Notes: a model not told the origin generated them from the sequence alone. Positions 1-9,619 are shown, numbered from the stretch's first letter. The stretch is DNA of 45,623 bases from Sphingomonadales bacterium EhC05 (GCA_001650955.1 LXYP01000023.1:1-45623), one strand, 5' to 3'. Translations and numbers: made by a program.

Positions 1-89
1 ACGGCGGGCGATGCTGACAACGGAACCGACAGAGTTATCGCAAACGCAATGCAGAGATAAATCAAATGAGCAGGGTTGAAACGATTCAA
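1..89 (-). CDS. Possible N-terminus of a truncated exported protein
   Basis: The minus strand has an open frame running off the left edge. From a TTG at 89 it reads a short basic segment (MNRFNPAH), a hydrophobic core (LIYLCIAFAITLSVPL) and a small-residue end (SASPA), which has the shape of a Sec signal peptide. A second TTG lies at 65. I see no good ribosome binding site before either start, and only 29 residues are visible, so it cannot be assigned to a family. It could equally be a chance hydrophobic frame. The 248 bases to its right (90-337) hold only a short AATTACGG-type direct repeat near 215-240 and no convincing gene. Confidence 0.25.
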   Translation of the reverse strand, partial: MNRFNPAHLIYLCIAFAITLSVPLSASPA

Positions 90-337
90 TTGGAAGTTTG
101 GCAAAAATACTGAACCGTCGTTGCCACCCATTCTTCATCCCCCAGCGCATGTCGACTATAGTCCAGTGGCCAGCTTTTGCCTTGGGTCTGCTTTCGGCTC
201 GAATCAAGAGTATTGGAATTACGGTGAATTACGGAATTGCGGTGACAGTTTACTAAATACACCTAACTCCCGCAATCACCCCCGAACCAACAACCGCACA
301 CCCATTGCCCGCAGCACATTCTGCAAAACCTCAAGCA

Positions 338-748
338 TCAATCCCTCCCGGCCATCCGTCGTTCGCCGATAAGCGCAAAACCGAGCATGATCGCTAACAG
401 GCTGACAATCAGCACCGCCGCATTGACCCCGCCGACCGTCATTTGTGTGCCGTCGCTGTGCAGCATCGAGCCGCCATAGGCGTCGCCCGTCAGCCAGGCG
501 AACAGGAAGGATAGCGAGATTATCGCCGCGAGTGTCAGACCGAGCAGCGGCGCCTTGCGGGTGGCGACCAGCCAGGCGGCCAGGACAACGATCAGCGCGT
601 TGGACAGCAGCTGCCATGCTTCGTGCAGGCGCGCATGTTCGGGCCACGCGGGATTGGTCAAATGGCTGTCGTTCAGCTCCAGCGCTGGAACAATGATGGC
701 AAAGACAAGGGCTACCAAGAGAGCCGTAATGGTCGAAAAATATTTCAT
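338..748 (-). CDS. Small four-helix integral membrane protein, TetR-adjacent
   Basis: The 136-residue protein has about four predicted membrane helices: a first one at residues 5-23, then after a polar loop with LTNPAWPEHARLHEAW three more at roughly 45-62, 68-86 and 107-128. The NPxWPxHARxHxxW loop between helices 1 and 2 is the most distinctive sequence and looks conserved rather than random. It has no recognisable catalytic motif and I cannot name its function. It is transcribed divergently from the TetR regulator at 819. The 70-bp gap contains three TTGAC-type sites, the first 22 bp upstream of this ATG, so it is the obvious candidate target of that repressor. Confidence 0.75.
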   Translation of the reverse strand: MKYFSTITALLVALVFAIIVPALELNDSHLTNPAWPEHARLHEAWQLLSNALIVVLAAWLVATRKAPLLGLTLAAIISLSFLFAWLTGDAYGGSMLHSDGTQMTVGGVNAAVLIVSLLAIMLGFALIGERRMAGRD

Positions 749-769
749 CTTATGTCGCTTTCTCTAAAA

Positions 770-809
770 TTGACACTGTCTATATTGACTTTCAAATTGA
801 CGATGTCAA
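770..809. promoter_or_regulatory. Cluster of TTGAC-type operator candidates
   Basis: Three related sites lie between the divergent starts at 748 and 819: TTGACACTGTCTA (770-782), TTGACTTTCAA (785-795, a TTGA-N3-TCAA dyad) and the perfect inverted repeat TTGACGATGTCAA (797-809). Their position and dyad symmetry suit binding by the adjacent TetR-family dimer. The first site recurs exactly at 23881-23893, beside a second TetR gene with an almost identical recognition helix. Regulation is inferred; TTGAC also resembles a -35 element. Confidence 0.55.
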
Positions 810-818
810 TATCGACGC

Positions 819-1430
819 ATGGCAAAATCAAAATCATTCCATCACGGCGACCTCAAGCGGGCATTGATGCGCGCGGCGCTTGAAATATTGGATGAGGACG
901 ATGTTGCTGGCGTGACCATCCGGGCGGTGGCCAAGCGGGCTGGCGTCTCTCACGCTGCGCCAGCCAATCATTTCCCCGACCGGCGCGCCTTGCTCACGAC
1001 ATTGGCGGCGGAACAATTTGAGTGGATTTTCGATGCCATCCAAGCCGGCAGCAGCCGCGATGATCTGATGCCGATCGACAGGATTGCGGTTTTGTTCGAT
1101 GTCTTCCTTCAGTTCGGCCTCGAGCATCCCTATCGCTATCAGCTGCTCTGGCGCTATGATCTGATCGATCATGACGCGGACATTCTGAGAGAGCCCGCCG
1201 ATCGGGTCTATGATTTTCTGACCGGTGAAATCGGCAAAATCATCTGCCGCAAAACGGTCGATCCGGATACGGTTGCGGTCGCAATCTGGTCGATGATGCA
1301 CGGCTATCTCGATTTGCGAATGACCGGCATGTTTGAGGATCGTCAGGATATCATCAGCGGAAAACCACGGGCGCAGGCAATCCTTTCGATCATTTCTGAC
1401 TATCTTGAAGGCCTGCGCGCCGCGCCCTGA
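819..1430 (+). CDS. TetR/AcrR-family transcriptional regulator
   Basis: This 203-residue protein begins with the HHGDL segment typical of one TetR subgroup. Its helix-turn-helix at about residues 31-52 reads IRAVAKRAGVSHAAPANHF, and a C-terminal all-helical ligand/dimer domain of WHG type follows. TetR proteins of this kind usually repress a divergent neighbour until a small molecule binds. Here the divergent neighbour is the membrane protein ending at 338. The ATG at 819 sits about 10 bp after the last operator-like dyad, which suggests autorepression. The paralogue at 23209-23859 shares the recognition helix almost residue for residue. Confidence 0.9.
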   Translation: MAKSKSFHHGDLKRALMRAALEILDEDDVAGVTIRAVAKRAGVSHAAPANHFPDRRALLTTLAAEQFEWIFDAIQAGSSRDDLMPIDRIAVLFDVFLQFGLEHPYRYQLLWRYDLIDHDADILREPADRVYDFLTGEIGKIICRKTVDPDTVAVAIWSMMHGYLDLRMTGMFEDRQDIISGKPRAQAILSIISDYLEGLRAAP

Positions 1431-1708
1431 CAGGTCTTTCCTACAGCCGGCCCGATCGCTTATCCTCTCCTCCGGTCCTGGGCCAGATACGGGACAGGCT
1501 CTTTGACAATTTGGAGATGACTAGCCCCTGCCCGCTGCGCGCATAGCGAACATCGGCGGGATCGCGATGCCCGGCGGAAGGTCACACTCGCCGCACGGTG
1601 CGCGGCCTGCAACAGCCGGATAACTGCGGCTTTGCGGCAAAGGTCACGGAAAATAAAATCAGCTGTTGGTGTGCTATTTCCGGCGCGGGAATGGCGGCGG
1701 ATTTTGCG

Positions 1709-2080
1709 CTAACGCGGCCTGTGCAGCCAAAGCAGCAGCAGTGCGAGAACCGCAGGCACGCTTTGCACCAATGCGATACGGGGCGATACGGTATAGGCGC
1801 CAAATATTCCGGCAATCGCCACGAACAGCAGAAAACATGTCGCAATGCGGCGATGCCATTGCGGGTCCTTGATCAACAGCGACCAGATCAGGCCCGCGGC
1901 CAGAAAGCCGTTATAAAGCCCCTGATTGGCGGCCATCGCTTGGGTTGGTTCGAACAGATCGGCAGGAAATGCCGCGAAAACCGCAGGGCCTCTGGTGGTC
2001 CAGGCAAATATCTCAAACCAGGCGATATAGAGATGCAGCGCGGCAATCAGCCCGATGACTATCGATGCCAATATTTTCAT
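1709..2080 (-). CDS. DUF1304-family membrane protein (copy 1)
   Basis: The 123-residue protein matches the DUF1304 pattern: a first membrane helix containing LHLYIAWFEIFAW, a soluble stretch ending in MAANQGLYNGFLA, and three further helices. The family's function is not established. I chose the ATG at 2080 because GGGGGAGA lies a few bases upstream; the longer frame to 2107 adds only nine unlikely residues. A clear paralogue lies at 5300-5677, with the hemolysin III gene and the S9 peptidase between them. Both copies keep W-F-x-I-F-A-W and M-A-A-N-Q-G, so both are probably functional. Confidence 0.85.
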   Translation of the reverse strand: MKILASIVIGLIAALHLYIAWFEIFAWTTRGPAVFAAFPADLFEPTQAMAANQGLYNGFLAAGLIWSLLIKDPQWHRRIATCFLLFVAIAGIFGAYTVSPRIALVQSVPAVLALLLLWLHRPR

Positions 2081-2145
2081 AATGTCTCTCCCCCGGTCCT
2101 GAAACACTATAGGCTATCGGCGACCAAGCACAAGCGATCGGCCGA

Positions 2146-2784
2146 TCAGCCGCCGACCGCCAAGGCGACCCAGATCGCGACGAAGAAAGACGCGCCGCCG
2201 ATCATCACGAAACTATGCCAGATCGAATAGCGATAGGGCTGGGTCTTGCGGGCATAGAAGATCGTGCCGAGCGAATAGAAGACACCGCCGGCCAGCATCG
2301 CCCACATCGATGGCCCGGGCAGAGTCTCGATCAGGTCCGGCCCGGCGATGACGCCCATCCATCCGAGACCGAGATAGGATGCCAGCGACCAGCGCGAATC
2401 AAGATTCCGGCCAAATATCTTGTAGAGCATCGCCGGAATGGCCAGCGCCCAGACGATCATCAGCAGGAACAGGCTGAACTGCGTATCGGCGAGCAGGAAA
2501 AGCGGCGTGAACGTGCCGGCGATCGTCAGATAGATGGCCGCATGGTCGATCCGGCGCAGCATCAGCCGCCGGTCGTGAAACGGCGAGAGATGGTAGAACA
2601 TTGAAATGATATGCGAAAAGGCGACACAGATGACATATATGCCCACCGCCGCGACCATCGCCAGACCATGGCCGGCAGCCGCCTGGATGATCAGCACCAG
2701 GCCGGCGACCAGAATGAAAATCAGTCCGATGCCATGGACGATGAAATCGGCGCGGCGTTCTTGCATATCGGGGCTGGGGTACAT
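2146..2784 (-). CDS. trhA: Hemolysin III / PAQR-family membrane protein
   Basis: A 212-residue protein with seven predicted membrane helices. It shows the HlyIII/PAQR signature: FSHIISMFYHLSPF after helix 2, RRIDHAAIYLTIAGTFTP around helix 3, and SIWHSFVMIGGASFF near the C-terminus. The conserved Ser, Asp and His residues form the presumed metal site in this superfamily. Bacterial members have been linked to membrane-lipid homeostasis; haemolysis itself is only historical. The ATG at 2784 gives the expected length, though no strong ribosome binding site precedes it and MQERR at 2766 is possible. It lies 65 bp downstream of, and on the same strand as, nothing obviously related. Confidence 0.88.
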   Translation of the reverse strand: MYPSPDMQERRADFIVHGIGLIFILVAGLVLIIQAAAGHGLAMVAAVGIYVICVAFSHIISMFYHLSPFHDRRLMLRRIDHAAIYLTIAGTFTPLFLLADTQFSLFLLMIVWALAIPAMLYKIFGRNLDSRWSLASYLGLGWMGVIAGPDLIETLPGPSMWAMLAGGVFYSLGTIFYARKTQPYRYSIWHSFVMIGGASFFVAIWVALAVGG

Positions 2785-3031
2785 GGGCGCTCAATCACTG
2801 GAAATGGGATGGTGGTGACAGCATATTTATTGCGATTAGTCACCCACTAACCGACAATCGCCCATCCCTGGCGCCCGGCAGCTTGAGCCGGAGAGCAGAC
2901 AACGGCCTGACGGCACCCGAAATCAGGCGCGGCGCATCATCTTGGCAATTTGGTAATCGGAAATATTATTTGCGATGCGCGCATATTTTTGACAACAATA
3001 TGTTTCGCAATTCGCGCTGGGGCACAGTTTC

Positions 3032-5032
3032 ATGAAATATCTTCCGCCTTTAGTCTTGCTGCCATTGTGCATCTGTTCAGCCGCCTTCGCGCAGGTTACC
3101 GCCCCTGCGTCCGAACCCGCCCCCGCTGCCGCCTCCGCCGCAGTCCCGCCGGATCAAAAACCGGATGAGGCGGCGGAAGATTTTATTCCGATCAAAGCCT
3201 TCACAGCACCAGGACATATTTTCCAGCCGATGATTTCTCCCGACGGCAAGCGCATCATATATCACGAGAAGATCGGCGACAAAAATTATCTGGCGATCAT
3301 GTCAATTGACGAAGGCAAGGAAAAGAAACGCCTCGGCGTGCCGCTCCGGCTCAACTGGTATCGCTGGGCCGGCAGCGACCGGATCATATTCAGTGTCGGG
3401 AACAGCTTTGCCTTGCTGGGGATACCAGTCCTCGTACCCGGTCTTTACAGTTACGAGCTTGCCACCGGTGAATATGAGAAGCTTTCCGACCGTAACGAGG
3501 TCCTAGCAGGTGGCACGGTTTTGCATGTTGATCCTCACGGCCGCTACCTGATCATGGCCGCGCGGGAATCGGTGCGTGACTATCCTTCGGTTTTCCGGGT
3601 GCATCTGACCGACAAGCAGGTCGTTAAAATTGTCGATGAGCAGGACCGGATCAACGAGTGGGTCGCAGATGGCGATGGCGTGATCAGAATGGGCCTGTCC
3701 TATCGCGGACGGTCGATGCGGGTCTATTACCGACGTGGTGATGGTGAAGAATTTGACGAAATTGGCCGAGTGAAATTCCGGGGTAAGGAAGAAGATATAG
3801 AGAATAGCATCTATGATATCACCAAAATCATCGTCGGCAGCGATGAGGGCTATTTATTGTCCAACCGCGACACTGGCCGCTTCGCACTATACAGGTTCAA
3901 TTTTGCCACGCGGGAGTTTGGCGAGAAAATTTTCGATCATCCCGACAATGATGTTAGCGACTATCAATTGAACGCCGATGGATCTGAGCTGCTTTCTGTA
4001 TCCTTTACCGACACGCGCGACCGCAAATTGTGGTTTGACGAGAAATTTAAGAAATATCAGGCGGCCCTGGAAAAGGCCGTTCCCGGTCAGGAGGTCTGGA
4101 TAGCTTCGCGCAGCGAAAATGACGAGCGGATGGTGATATTTACAACCTCGTCGACGGATCCCGGCAGCTATTATCTCTTTGAACCGGCTGCGAAAAAACT
4201 GGATCGGTTCGGGGGAGTAAACGATTCGATCGATCCGGCCAGATTATCGCCAACCCAGCCGGTCAGCTACGCAGCGCGCGATGGCCTGAAAATCCATGCC
4301 TATCTGACTCTGCCGCGCAAATCGCCCGCCCAAATGCTGCCGTTGATAATTTTTCCCCACGGCGGTCCTTTCGGGGTTCGCGACACGCCCGACTATAATC
4401 GCGATGTCCAGTTTCTGGCGGACCGGGGCTATGCGGTGTTGCAGCCCAATTATCGCGGATCATCGAGCTATGGGGAGGAATTTCACCTCGCCGGTGAAGG
4501 CGAAATCGGACGGAAGATGCAGGATGATCTGGACGACGGCATGGACTGGCTGGTCGAACAGGGCATCGTCGATCGCGCGCGCGTCTGTATCTATGGCGCG
4601 TCCTACGGCGGATATGCCGCGATATGGGGGTTGATCCGCAACCCCGAACGCTATCGCTGCGGGATCAGCTATGCAGGAGTTACCGACTGGAAAAAGCAAC
4701 TTCGCTTCAGTAGCAAATTCTTGCGGAGCCGATATCGCAAAGAGCTTCGCAATGTCATCCGCGGGGATGATGGCTTCGATCTTGATGACGTCTCACCCGC
4801 GGAGAATATCGCAAAATTGCAGAGGCCGCTGCTGGTTGGTCAGGGGAAACAGGACAGGATTGTGCCCGAATCCCAATATGAGCTTCTGCTCAAGCGCGCC
4901 AAAAAAGCAAATATCACGTTTGACACCAAACTTTACCCAAATGACGGCCATGATCTGGTCATCCGCAACAATCAGCAGGATTGGTATAAAACCGTAAAGT
5001 CCTTCCTGCAGAAACATAATCCGGCATTTTGA
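3032..5032 (+). CDS. Secreted S9-family prolyl oligopeptidase / acylaminoacyl peptidase
   Basis: This 666-residue protein starts with a signal peptide (MKYLPPLVLLPLCICSAAFA) and a Pro/Ala-rich linker. A TolB-like beta-propeller (about residues 60-400) and a C-terminal alpha/beta-hydrolase domain follow. The catalytic triad is readable: Ser524 in GASYGGYAA, Asp608 in GKQDRIVP and His640 in NDGHDL. Enzymes of this family cleave short peptides, often after proline or from acylated N-termini, and this one should act in the periplasm. It stands alone on the plus strand between minus-strand genes, so it probably has its own promoter in 2785-3031. I could not identify a convincing -35/-10 pair there. 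Confidence 0.9.
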   Translation: MKYLPPLVLLPLCICSAAFAQVTAPASEPAPAAASAAVPPDQKPDEAAEDFIPIKAFTAPGHIFQPMISPDGKRIIYHEKIGDKNYLAIMSIDEGKEKKRLGVPLRLNWYRWAGSDRIIFSVGNSFALLGIPVLVPGLYSYELATGEYEKLSDRNEVLAGGTVLHVDPHGRYLIMAARESVRDYPSVFRVHLTDKQVVKIVDEQDRINEWVADGDGVIRMGLSYRGRSMRVYYRRGDGEEFDEIGRVKFRGKEEDIENSIYDITKIIVGSDEGYLLSNRDTGRFALYRFNFATREFGEKIFDHPDNDVSDYQLNADGSELLSVSFTDTRDRKLWFDEKFKKYQAALEKAVPGQEVWIASRSENDERMVIFTTSSTDPGSYYLFEPAAKKLDRFGGVNDSIDPARLSPTQPVSYAARDGLKIHAYLTLPRKSPAQMLPLIIFPHGGPFGVRDTPDYNRDVQFLADRGYAVLQPNYRGSSSYGEEFHLAGEGEIGRKMQDDLDDGMDWLVEQGIVDRARVCIYGASYGGYAAIWGLIRNPERYRCGISYAGVTDWKKQLRFSSKFLRSRYRKELRNVIRGDDGFDLDDVSPAENIAKLQRPLLVGQGKQDRIVPESQYELLLKRAKKANITFDTKLYPNDGHDLVIRNNQQDWYKTVKSFLQKHNPAF

Positions 5033-5299
5033 TCACCCGATTGCGGCCGAAGCGGCTAGTGGCAGATGCTTTTGTTCGCCCATCCAGGCCGACATTGCTT
5101 TCCTACTCCGCCAAGCCCGTCTAGATTCTGTCAGGTTCTTTGAAATTTATGAAAATCCGCTTCGACAGTTGTTGTACAATATCAACATGTCGCGCAGCCG
5201 TGCATATCGCTTGATACCACAATAATATTATTAATTTCAGTTACTTATGCGAAGTATGATGGCTTTGAAACCAGAATGACATAATGTCACCATTGTCCC

Positions 5300-5677
5300 T
5301 TAGTTGCGGCGCAACATGGGCAGCCAGATCAGCGCCAGCGCAATCAGTGCGGGTCCGGCCTGGACCAGCGCCACATCGCGAGATACGCCAAAAGCGCCGA
5401 GAATCCCGGCGGTGGCGACGAACAGCAGGAAGCAGGTCGCAATTTTTCGCTGCCACAGCTGATCGCGAATGAACAGTGACCAGAGCAGACCCAGCGCCAG
5501 GCAGAAATTATAGACGCCCTGATTGGCCGCCATCGGCTTTGTCGGCGCAAAAAGCTCGCGCGGCAGGTCCGGAAAAGCAACTGGTCCGCTATTTTCCCAG
5601 GCGAATATCCCGAACCAGGCAATATAGAAGTGCAACAGCGCAATTAGGACGATGATGATCGCTGCAAATTTCGACAT
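5300..5677 (-). CDS. DUF1304-family membrane protein (copy 2)
   Basis: A 125-residue paralogue of the protein at 1709-2080. It has the same order of features: first helix with LHFYIAWFGIFAW, then MAANQGVYNFCLALG, then three more hydrophobic helices ending near the C-terminus. The ATG at 5677 is preceded by GGAGGA at a good distance, which decides against the upstream start at 5698. No function is established for DUF1304. The AT-rich 5200-5299 region downstream contains the palindrome AATAATATTATT (5221-5232) but no clear terminator. Confidence 0.85.
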   Translation of the reverse strand: MSKFAAIIIVLIALLHFYIAWFGIFAWENSGPVAFPDLPRELFAPTKPMAANQGVYNFCLALGLLWSLFIRDQLWQRKIATCFLLFVATAGILGAFGVSRDVALVQAGPALIALALIWLPMLRRN

Positions 5678-5935
5678 GTGCTGATTTCCTCCGAACAATG
5701 CCCAGTTCCGGATGCTTATAGGCTGCCAGTGAAAGGCTCAAGCCTGATCATCAACCGAGATTGTGGAAAGCTCGCCTGGGCCCTAACTTTGACTAACTTT
5801 GGGACCTGCCATTGTCGCTTCGCAAGCCGCGTGAAAGTCGATGAAGCCCAGCTTTGCTGCTATATTGGCTAGTGTGCAAATGGTCCGTTTCACCTTAGTT
5901 TTTGGAACGCGAGCCTAGGTAGATTGGAGCCAAAA

Positions 5936-7696
5936 ATGTACGACGTGATCATTAAGGGTGGAACTATAGTCGATGGTCTGGGCGGCAAGCCCTTCGTTGG
6001 TGACATCGCATTTCGGGATGGTAAAATCTCCGAAATCGGCGCTTCGATCACCGCCACTGCCAAAGAGACACTCGACGCTGAAGGAAAGATTGTCACACCC
6101 GGTTGGGTCGATGTCCACACCCATTATGACGGCCAGGTCAGTTGGGATACCGAACTTGCACCGTCTTCTCATAATGGAGCAACAACCGTTGTGATGGGCA
6201 ATTGTGGAGTCGGATTTGCGCCAGTGCGGCAAGGACAGGAAAAGGCACTGATCGAGTTGATGGAAGGCGTCGAAGATATTCCCGGTACCGCGCTTTATGA
6301 AGGGATAGAATGGGGCGAGTGGGAGAGCTTCCCTGAATATATGGACTATATTGCTGGCCGCGAATTTTCGATTGATGTCGGCGCACAAATTCCCCACGGC
6401 GCGGTCCGCTACTATGTGATGGGCGAACGGGGCCGCACCAACGAAGATGCAACCGAAGATGACATCGCGGCCATGTCATCGCTTGTTGCAGAGGCGGTCG
6501 ACGCCGGAGCGGTGGGATTCAGCACTTCGCGGACAATTGGCCATCGGGCCTTATGGGGTGAAGCGGTTCCCGGCACCTTTGCCGCTGAAGACGAACTATT
6601 TGGCATTGCTGAAGCCATGGGAAGAACCGGCAAAGGGGTATTGGAAGTCATTCCAGCCGGAACTGTCGGAAAGTTGGAACATCTTGGCGGCGAGCGCTCG
6701 ACGCCGGAACAAGAACATGAAATGATGCGCAAATGTTCGGAAATCAGCGGTCGCCCGTTGACCTTCACTCTGGTTCCGACAATTGACTATGAGCCCGATC
6801 TCTGGCGCAAAATCCTGGCACTGTCGAAAGTCGCCAATGACAATGGCGCCCAAATGTATCCGCAAGTGCCGTCGCGATATATTGGTTATCTGACCGGATT
6901 AAGTTCTTATCATCCCTTCATGCGCAAGCCGACCTATCTCGAAAAGCTCGCGCATTTGCCGCTGGATCAGCGGGTGGAGGCGATGCGCGATCCCGACATC
7001 AAATCGGCATTGCTGACCGAGAAGGAAATCAAACATGAAGCGCCCGGCTCAATGGAGAATATCTCCGCACTGTTAGGGCGAGGAGCAGCAATTCTCTATC
7101 CCCTGGCGGATCCGGTAGATTATGAAGCGGGCAAAGAAACCAATATTGGCAATCTGGCCAAGGTAGAAGGCCGCGAAGCAATTGAATATCTCTACGACTT
7201 CCTGCTCGAAGATGGTGGAACCCGATTCTGTTCATTGAGTACAGCGAATCTTCCTAAAGGCATGGAAGTATTGCGCGAGTTGCTGGAACATTCGGAAAGC
7301 GTGACGGGTTTGAGCGATGCGGGCGCCCATGTAACCTTGATTTGCGATGCGACGATGCCATCCACACAGCTTTCCTATTGGGCTCGAGACCGCAAGAAGG
7401 GCGAAAAACTGCCACTCGAGTTTCTGGTTCACAAGCAAACCGCCCGCAATGCGGCTCTTTACGGGTTTAGTGATCGCGGGTCGCTGGAAGTGGGCAAGCG
7501 CGCAGACATCAATGTCATTGATTTTGAGAAGCTTAGCGTCGCCCCGCCGGTTGCCTATCAAGACTTGCCTGCTGGCGGTACGCGAGTGATGCAGCCAGTT
7601 TCAGGCTATATTGCGACTTATTGCAACGGCATATTAATCCGGAAAAATGATCAAGATACCGGGGCAAGGCCTGGACGGCTGGTTCGCAGCGCGTGA
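5936..7696 (+). CDS. N-acyl-D-amino-acid deacylase-like amidohydrolase
   Basis: A 586-residue member of the D-aminoacylase branch of amidohydrolase family 3. It opens with the N-terminal beta-sandwich strand [14 protein letters not shown], then the metal-binding HTHYDGQ (H61, H63) and the GNCGVGFAP segment. The C-terminal part of the barrel includes [14 protein letters not shown], and the closing sandwich carries [12 protein letters not shown]. Such enzymes hydrolyse N-acyl-D-amino acids or related amides. No signal peptide is present, so it should be cytoplasmic. The ATG at 5936 has GGAG six bases upstream; an in-frame TTG at 5924 overlaps that site and is unlikely. It is monocistronic as far as I can see. 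Confidence 0.9.
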   Translation: MYDVIIKGGTIVDGLGGKPFVGDIAFRDGKISEIGASITATAKETLDAEGKIVTPGWVDVHTHYDGQVSWDTELAPSSHNGATTVVMGNCGVGFAPVRQGQEKALIELMEGVEDIPGTALYEGIEWGEWESFPEYMDYIAGREFSIDVGAQIPHGAVRYYVMGERGRTNEDATEDDIAAMSSLVAEAVDAGAVGFSTSRTIGHRALWGEAVPGTFAAEDELFGIAEAMGRTGKGVLEVIPAGTVGKLEHLGGERSTPEQEHEMMRKCSEISGRPLTFTLVPTIDYEPDLWRKILALSKVANDNGAQMYPQVPSRYIGYLTGLSSYHPFMRKPTYLEKLAHLPLDQRVEAMRDPDIKSALLTEKEIKHEAPGSMENISALLGRGAAILYPLADPVDYEAGKETNIGNLAKVEGREAIEYLYDFLLEDGGTRFCSLSTANLPKGMEVLRELLEHSESVTGLSDAGAHVTLICDATMPSTQLSYWARDRKKGEKLPLEFLVHKQTARNAALYGFSDRGSLEVGKRADINVIDFEKLSVAPPVAYQDLPAGGTRVMQPVSGYIATYCNGILIRKNDQDTGARPGRLVRSA

Positions 7697-7819
7697 TATG
7701 ATGATTGATCGATAAATTGGAATAATATGCTGAAACTGAATTCCAGTATTTGCTTTAGTAAGACTATTCCCTAAATAGATAATCAAGCCGGGGGGCTGAT
7801 TTGAAACAAGGATAATTAG

Positions 7820-9037
7820 TTGAGTTTATCGCAGATAACGATCGCATCTTTGATGATCGGCGCCCCCACTTTACCCGCCGTTCCGCAACCTCTTGCGCTC
7901 AGCACTCATCCCGAATCATCGATACAGTTGGAATATCAATTGCCACTCGATGGGCAAGGACTGGTCTCTGCCGAGAACGAACAGCCAACATTATTCAACC
8001 AGTTGCAGATAGCGGAACCCACTCAGACTCGGGAAGAAAATCTCGAATATCAATCACCCGATTCAGCAAGCAATGAGTTGGAGACGAACCCCATAGGGCC
8101 GGAAGATGGCGGCCCGGACGAGGATGTGAGTACGATTATTGTCTCCGCCCGGCCGGAGACACCGACGGATCCCTTGATGGAACTGAATGCAGATACTTTT
8201 GATGTTGTGCAGGATGTTGACCAAGCATTTGTCGAGCCCGTCGCAATGGCTTACAAAAAAACTCTGCCGGCGCCAATTCGAGATGGCTTGCGGAACTTCA
8301 TTTCAAATCTGGGCGAACCGATTGTCTTTCTGAATTATCTTTTGCAATTGAAACCGGGCAAGGCATTTGAGACGCTTGGTCGATTTACGATCAATACGAC
8401 TATCGGTATCGGCGGTCTCATTGACGTTGCCAAGAAGCCGCCCTTTCATCTGCCACGCAGGTCGAATGGTTTTGCCAATACAATGGGCTATTATGGCATC
8501 AAACCCGGGCCTTTTCTGTTCCTGCCTCTGGTTGGACCAACAACAGTTCGCGATCTGATCGGCAATGGTCTGAATCTACTCGTGCTGCCGAATACAGTCG
8601 GGAAACCCTTCACCGAGCCAGCGATAACCATTCCCGGTAGTGTAATAAGTTCGTTAAACAGCCGGATCGCGATTGATGAACAACTTACCGCAATTCGGGA
8701 AGGCGATGCAGATCCCTATACGGCGGCGCGAGAATTCTACCTCAACAAGAGGCAGAGAGAAATTGACATATTGCGCGGCCGCATCCCCGATCCATTGAGC
8801 CGCAAATCTAAACGGACCTTTTCAACTCCTCAGGTTGAGGCACAGCCGGCTGGGGCCGCTGCAACAAGCCCCATCGCTCCAGAAGTGAATGCAGACAGTT
8901 CCAATTCCGGTGACGAGCTCGAAACAAAAAAATGGTACGAACCCGATATCAGTTTGAACCATGGTCGGGCGTCTGATACTATCCGGCAGAGGGAATTCTC
9001 TGCCTCATATCGTATCTCTACCAACATTCTTTGGTGA
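7820..9037 (+). CDS. mlaA: MlaA/VacJ-family outer-membrane lipid-transport protein with long N- and C-terminal extensions
   Basis: The central part (about residues 125-325) carries the MlaA pattern: AMAYKKTLPAPIRDGLRNFISNLGEP, then GRFTINTTIGIGGLIDVA, then the GYYGIKPGPFLFLPLVGPTTVRD region. MlaA normally removes misplaced phospholipids from the outer leaflet of the outer membrane and passes them to MlaC. At 405 residues it is much longer than the usual 220-280. An acidic, proline-rich segment of about 120 residues precedes the domain, and a variable tail of about 80 follows it. The N-terminus is hydrophobic but lacks a lipobox cysteine. The start is a TTG with AAGGA upstream at 7808-7812. 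No mlaBCDEF genes are in the window. Confidence 0.85.
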   Translation: MSLSQITIASLMIGAPTLPAVPQPLALSTHPESSIQLEYQLPLDGQGLVSAENEQPTLFNQLQIAEPTQTREENLEYQSPDSASNELETNPIGPEDGGPDEDVSTIIVSARPETPTDPLMELNADTFDVVQDVDQAFVEPVAMAYKKTLPAPIRDGLRNFISNLGEPIVFLNYLLQLKPGKAFETLGRFTINTTIGIGGLIDVAKKPPFHLPRRSNGFANTMGYYGIKPGPFLFLPLVGPTTVRDLIGNGLNLLVLPNTVGKPFTEPAITIPGSVISSLNSRIAIDEQLTAIREGDADPYTAAREFYLNKRQREIDILRGRIPDPLSRKSKRTFSTPQVEAQPAGAAATSPIAPEVNADSSNSGDELETKKWYEPDISLNHGRASDTIRQREFSASYRISTNILW

Positions 9038-9088
9038 GTTGCAGACCAAAAGCTTGATTCATAATTTCTGGAGAGATTTTCTGACGGC

Positions 9089-9619
9089 TCAGTTGCGCTC
9101 CCGAAGCACCGCATTTTCAACGCCTAGCCGATGACGCAGCAAGATCGCGTTCAGAACAGAAAAAACCAGCGCCACCCAAGGCAAGCCAAGCAGCAATGGA
9201 ATTATGGCGATTTCAAGCACCACGACCAAATAATTGGGGTGGCTGATATATTTATACGGCCCCCGCTTGATGCGATCAAAATGCGGTGCCGAAATAACCC
9301 GTGTCGTCCACCAGCGACCGATGCTGGCGAGTGTCCAAAAGCGAAGAAACTGAGTCGCAATGAAAATGGCCAGTAATGCTGGATTCAAAGGATATTCAGG
9401 GTTCACCAAGAGAGCGATGATCGCGATCCATGCGCTGTGGAGGAAGATAAAATACTGATAATGATCGGCACCAAATTCTTCACCGCCCTCGGCGATCAAT
9501 CTCTTGGTATTGCTGTTCGCGTAGACCAGTTCTCCCAATCGCTGGACGATGATATATAGCAATACCCAGGAGACCGCAGTGGGTGCGACGGTGAATATGG
9601 CGCCTAGATTTTCGGTCAT
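9089..9619 (-). CDS. Isoprenylcysteine carboxyl methyltransferase-family protein (polyketide O-methyltransferase candidate)
   Basis: A 176-residue membrane protein with about five helices. Its C-terminal ICMT motif reads GPYKYISHPNYLVVVLE, followed by a late Arg/Glu pair in RHRLGVENAVLRERN, the usual S-adenosylmethionine-binding region of the family. It overlaps the preceding type III polyketide synthase gene by 4 bp (ATGA), so the two are translationally coupled. In characterised actinobacterial and Bacillus loci, an ICMT-like methyltransferase beside a type III PKS O-methylates alkylresorcinols or alkylpyrones. That role is the natural inference here. True prenyl-cysteine methylation is unlikely in a bacterium. 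Confidence 0.88.
   Translation of the reverse strand: MTENLGAIFTVAPTAVSWVLLYIIVQRLGELVYANSNTKRLIAEGGEEFGADHYQYFIFLHSAWIAIIALLVNPEYPLNPALLAIFIATQFLRFWTLASIGRWWTTRVISAPHFDRIKRGPYKYISHPNYLVVVLEIAIIPLLLGLPWVALVFSVLNAILLRHRLGVENAVLRERN

Noticed and set aside
214-243. Short AATTACGG direct repeats
   Set aside because: Only two exact copies and one degenerate copy with no nearby gene or symmetry; too little to call a regulatory site.
76-372. 98-residue plus-strand frame at the left end
   Set aside because: No ribosome binding site, low-complexity basic composition and overlap with the end of the membrane-protein gene; it looks like a chance frame.
1951-1975. GGTTCGAA strings resembling a tRNA T-loop (also near 9848)
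   Set aside because: Both lie within clear protein-coding genes and no acceptor or anticodon stem can be formed around them.
5221-5232. AATAATATTATT palindrome
   Set aside because: Simple AT sequence in an AT-rich gap; a palindrome of this composition is expected by chance and no replication or operator context is seen.
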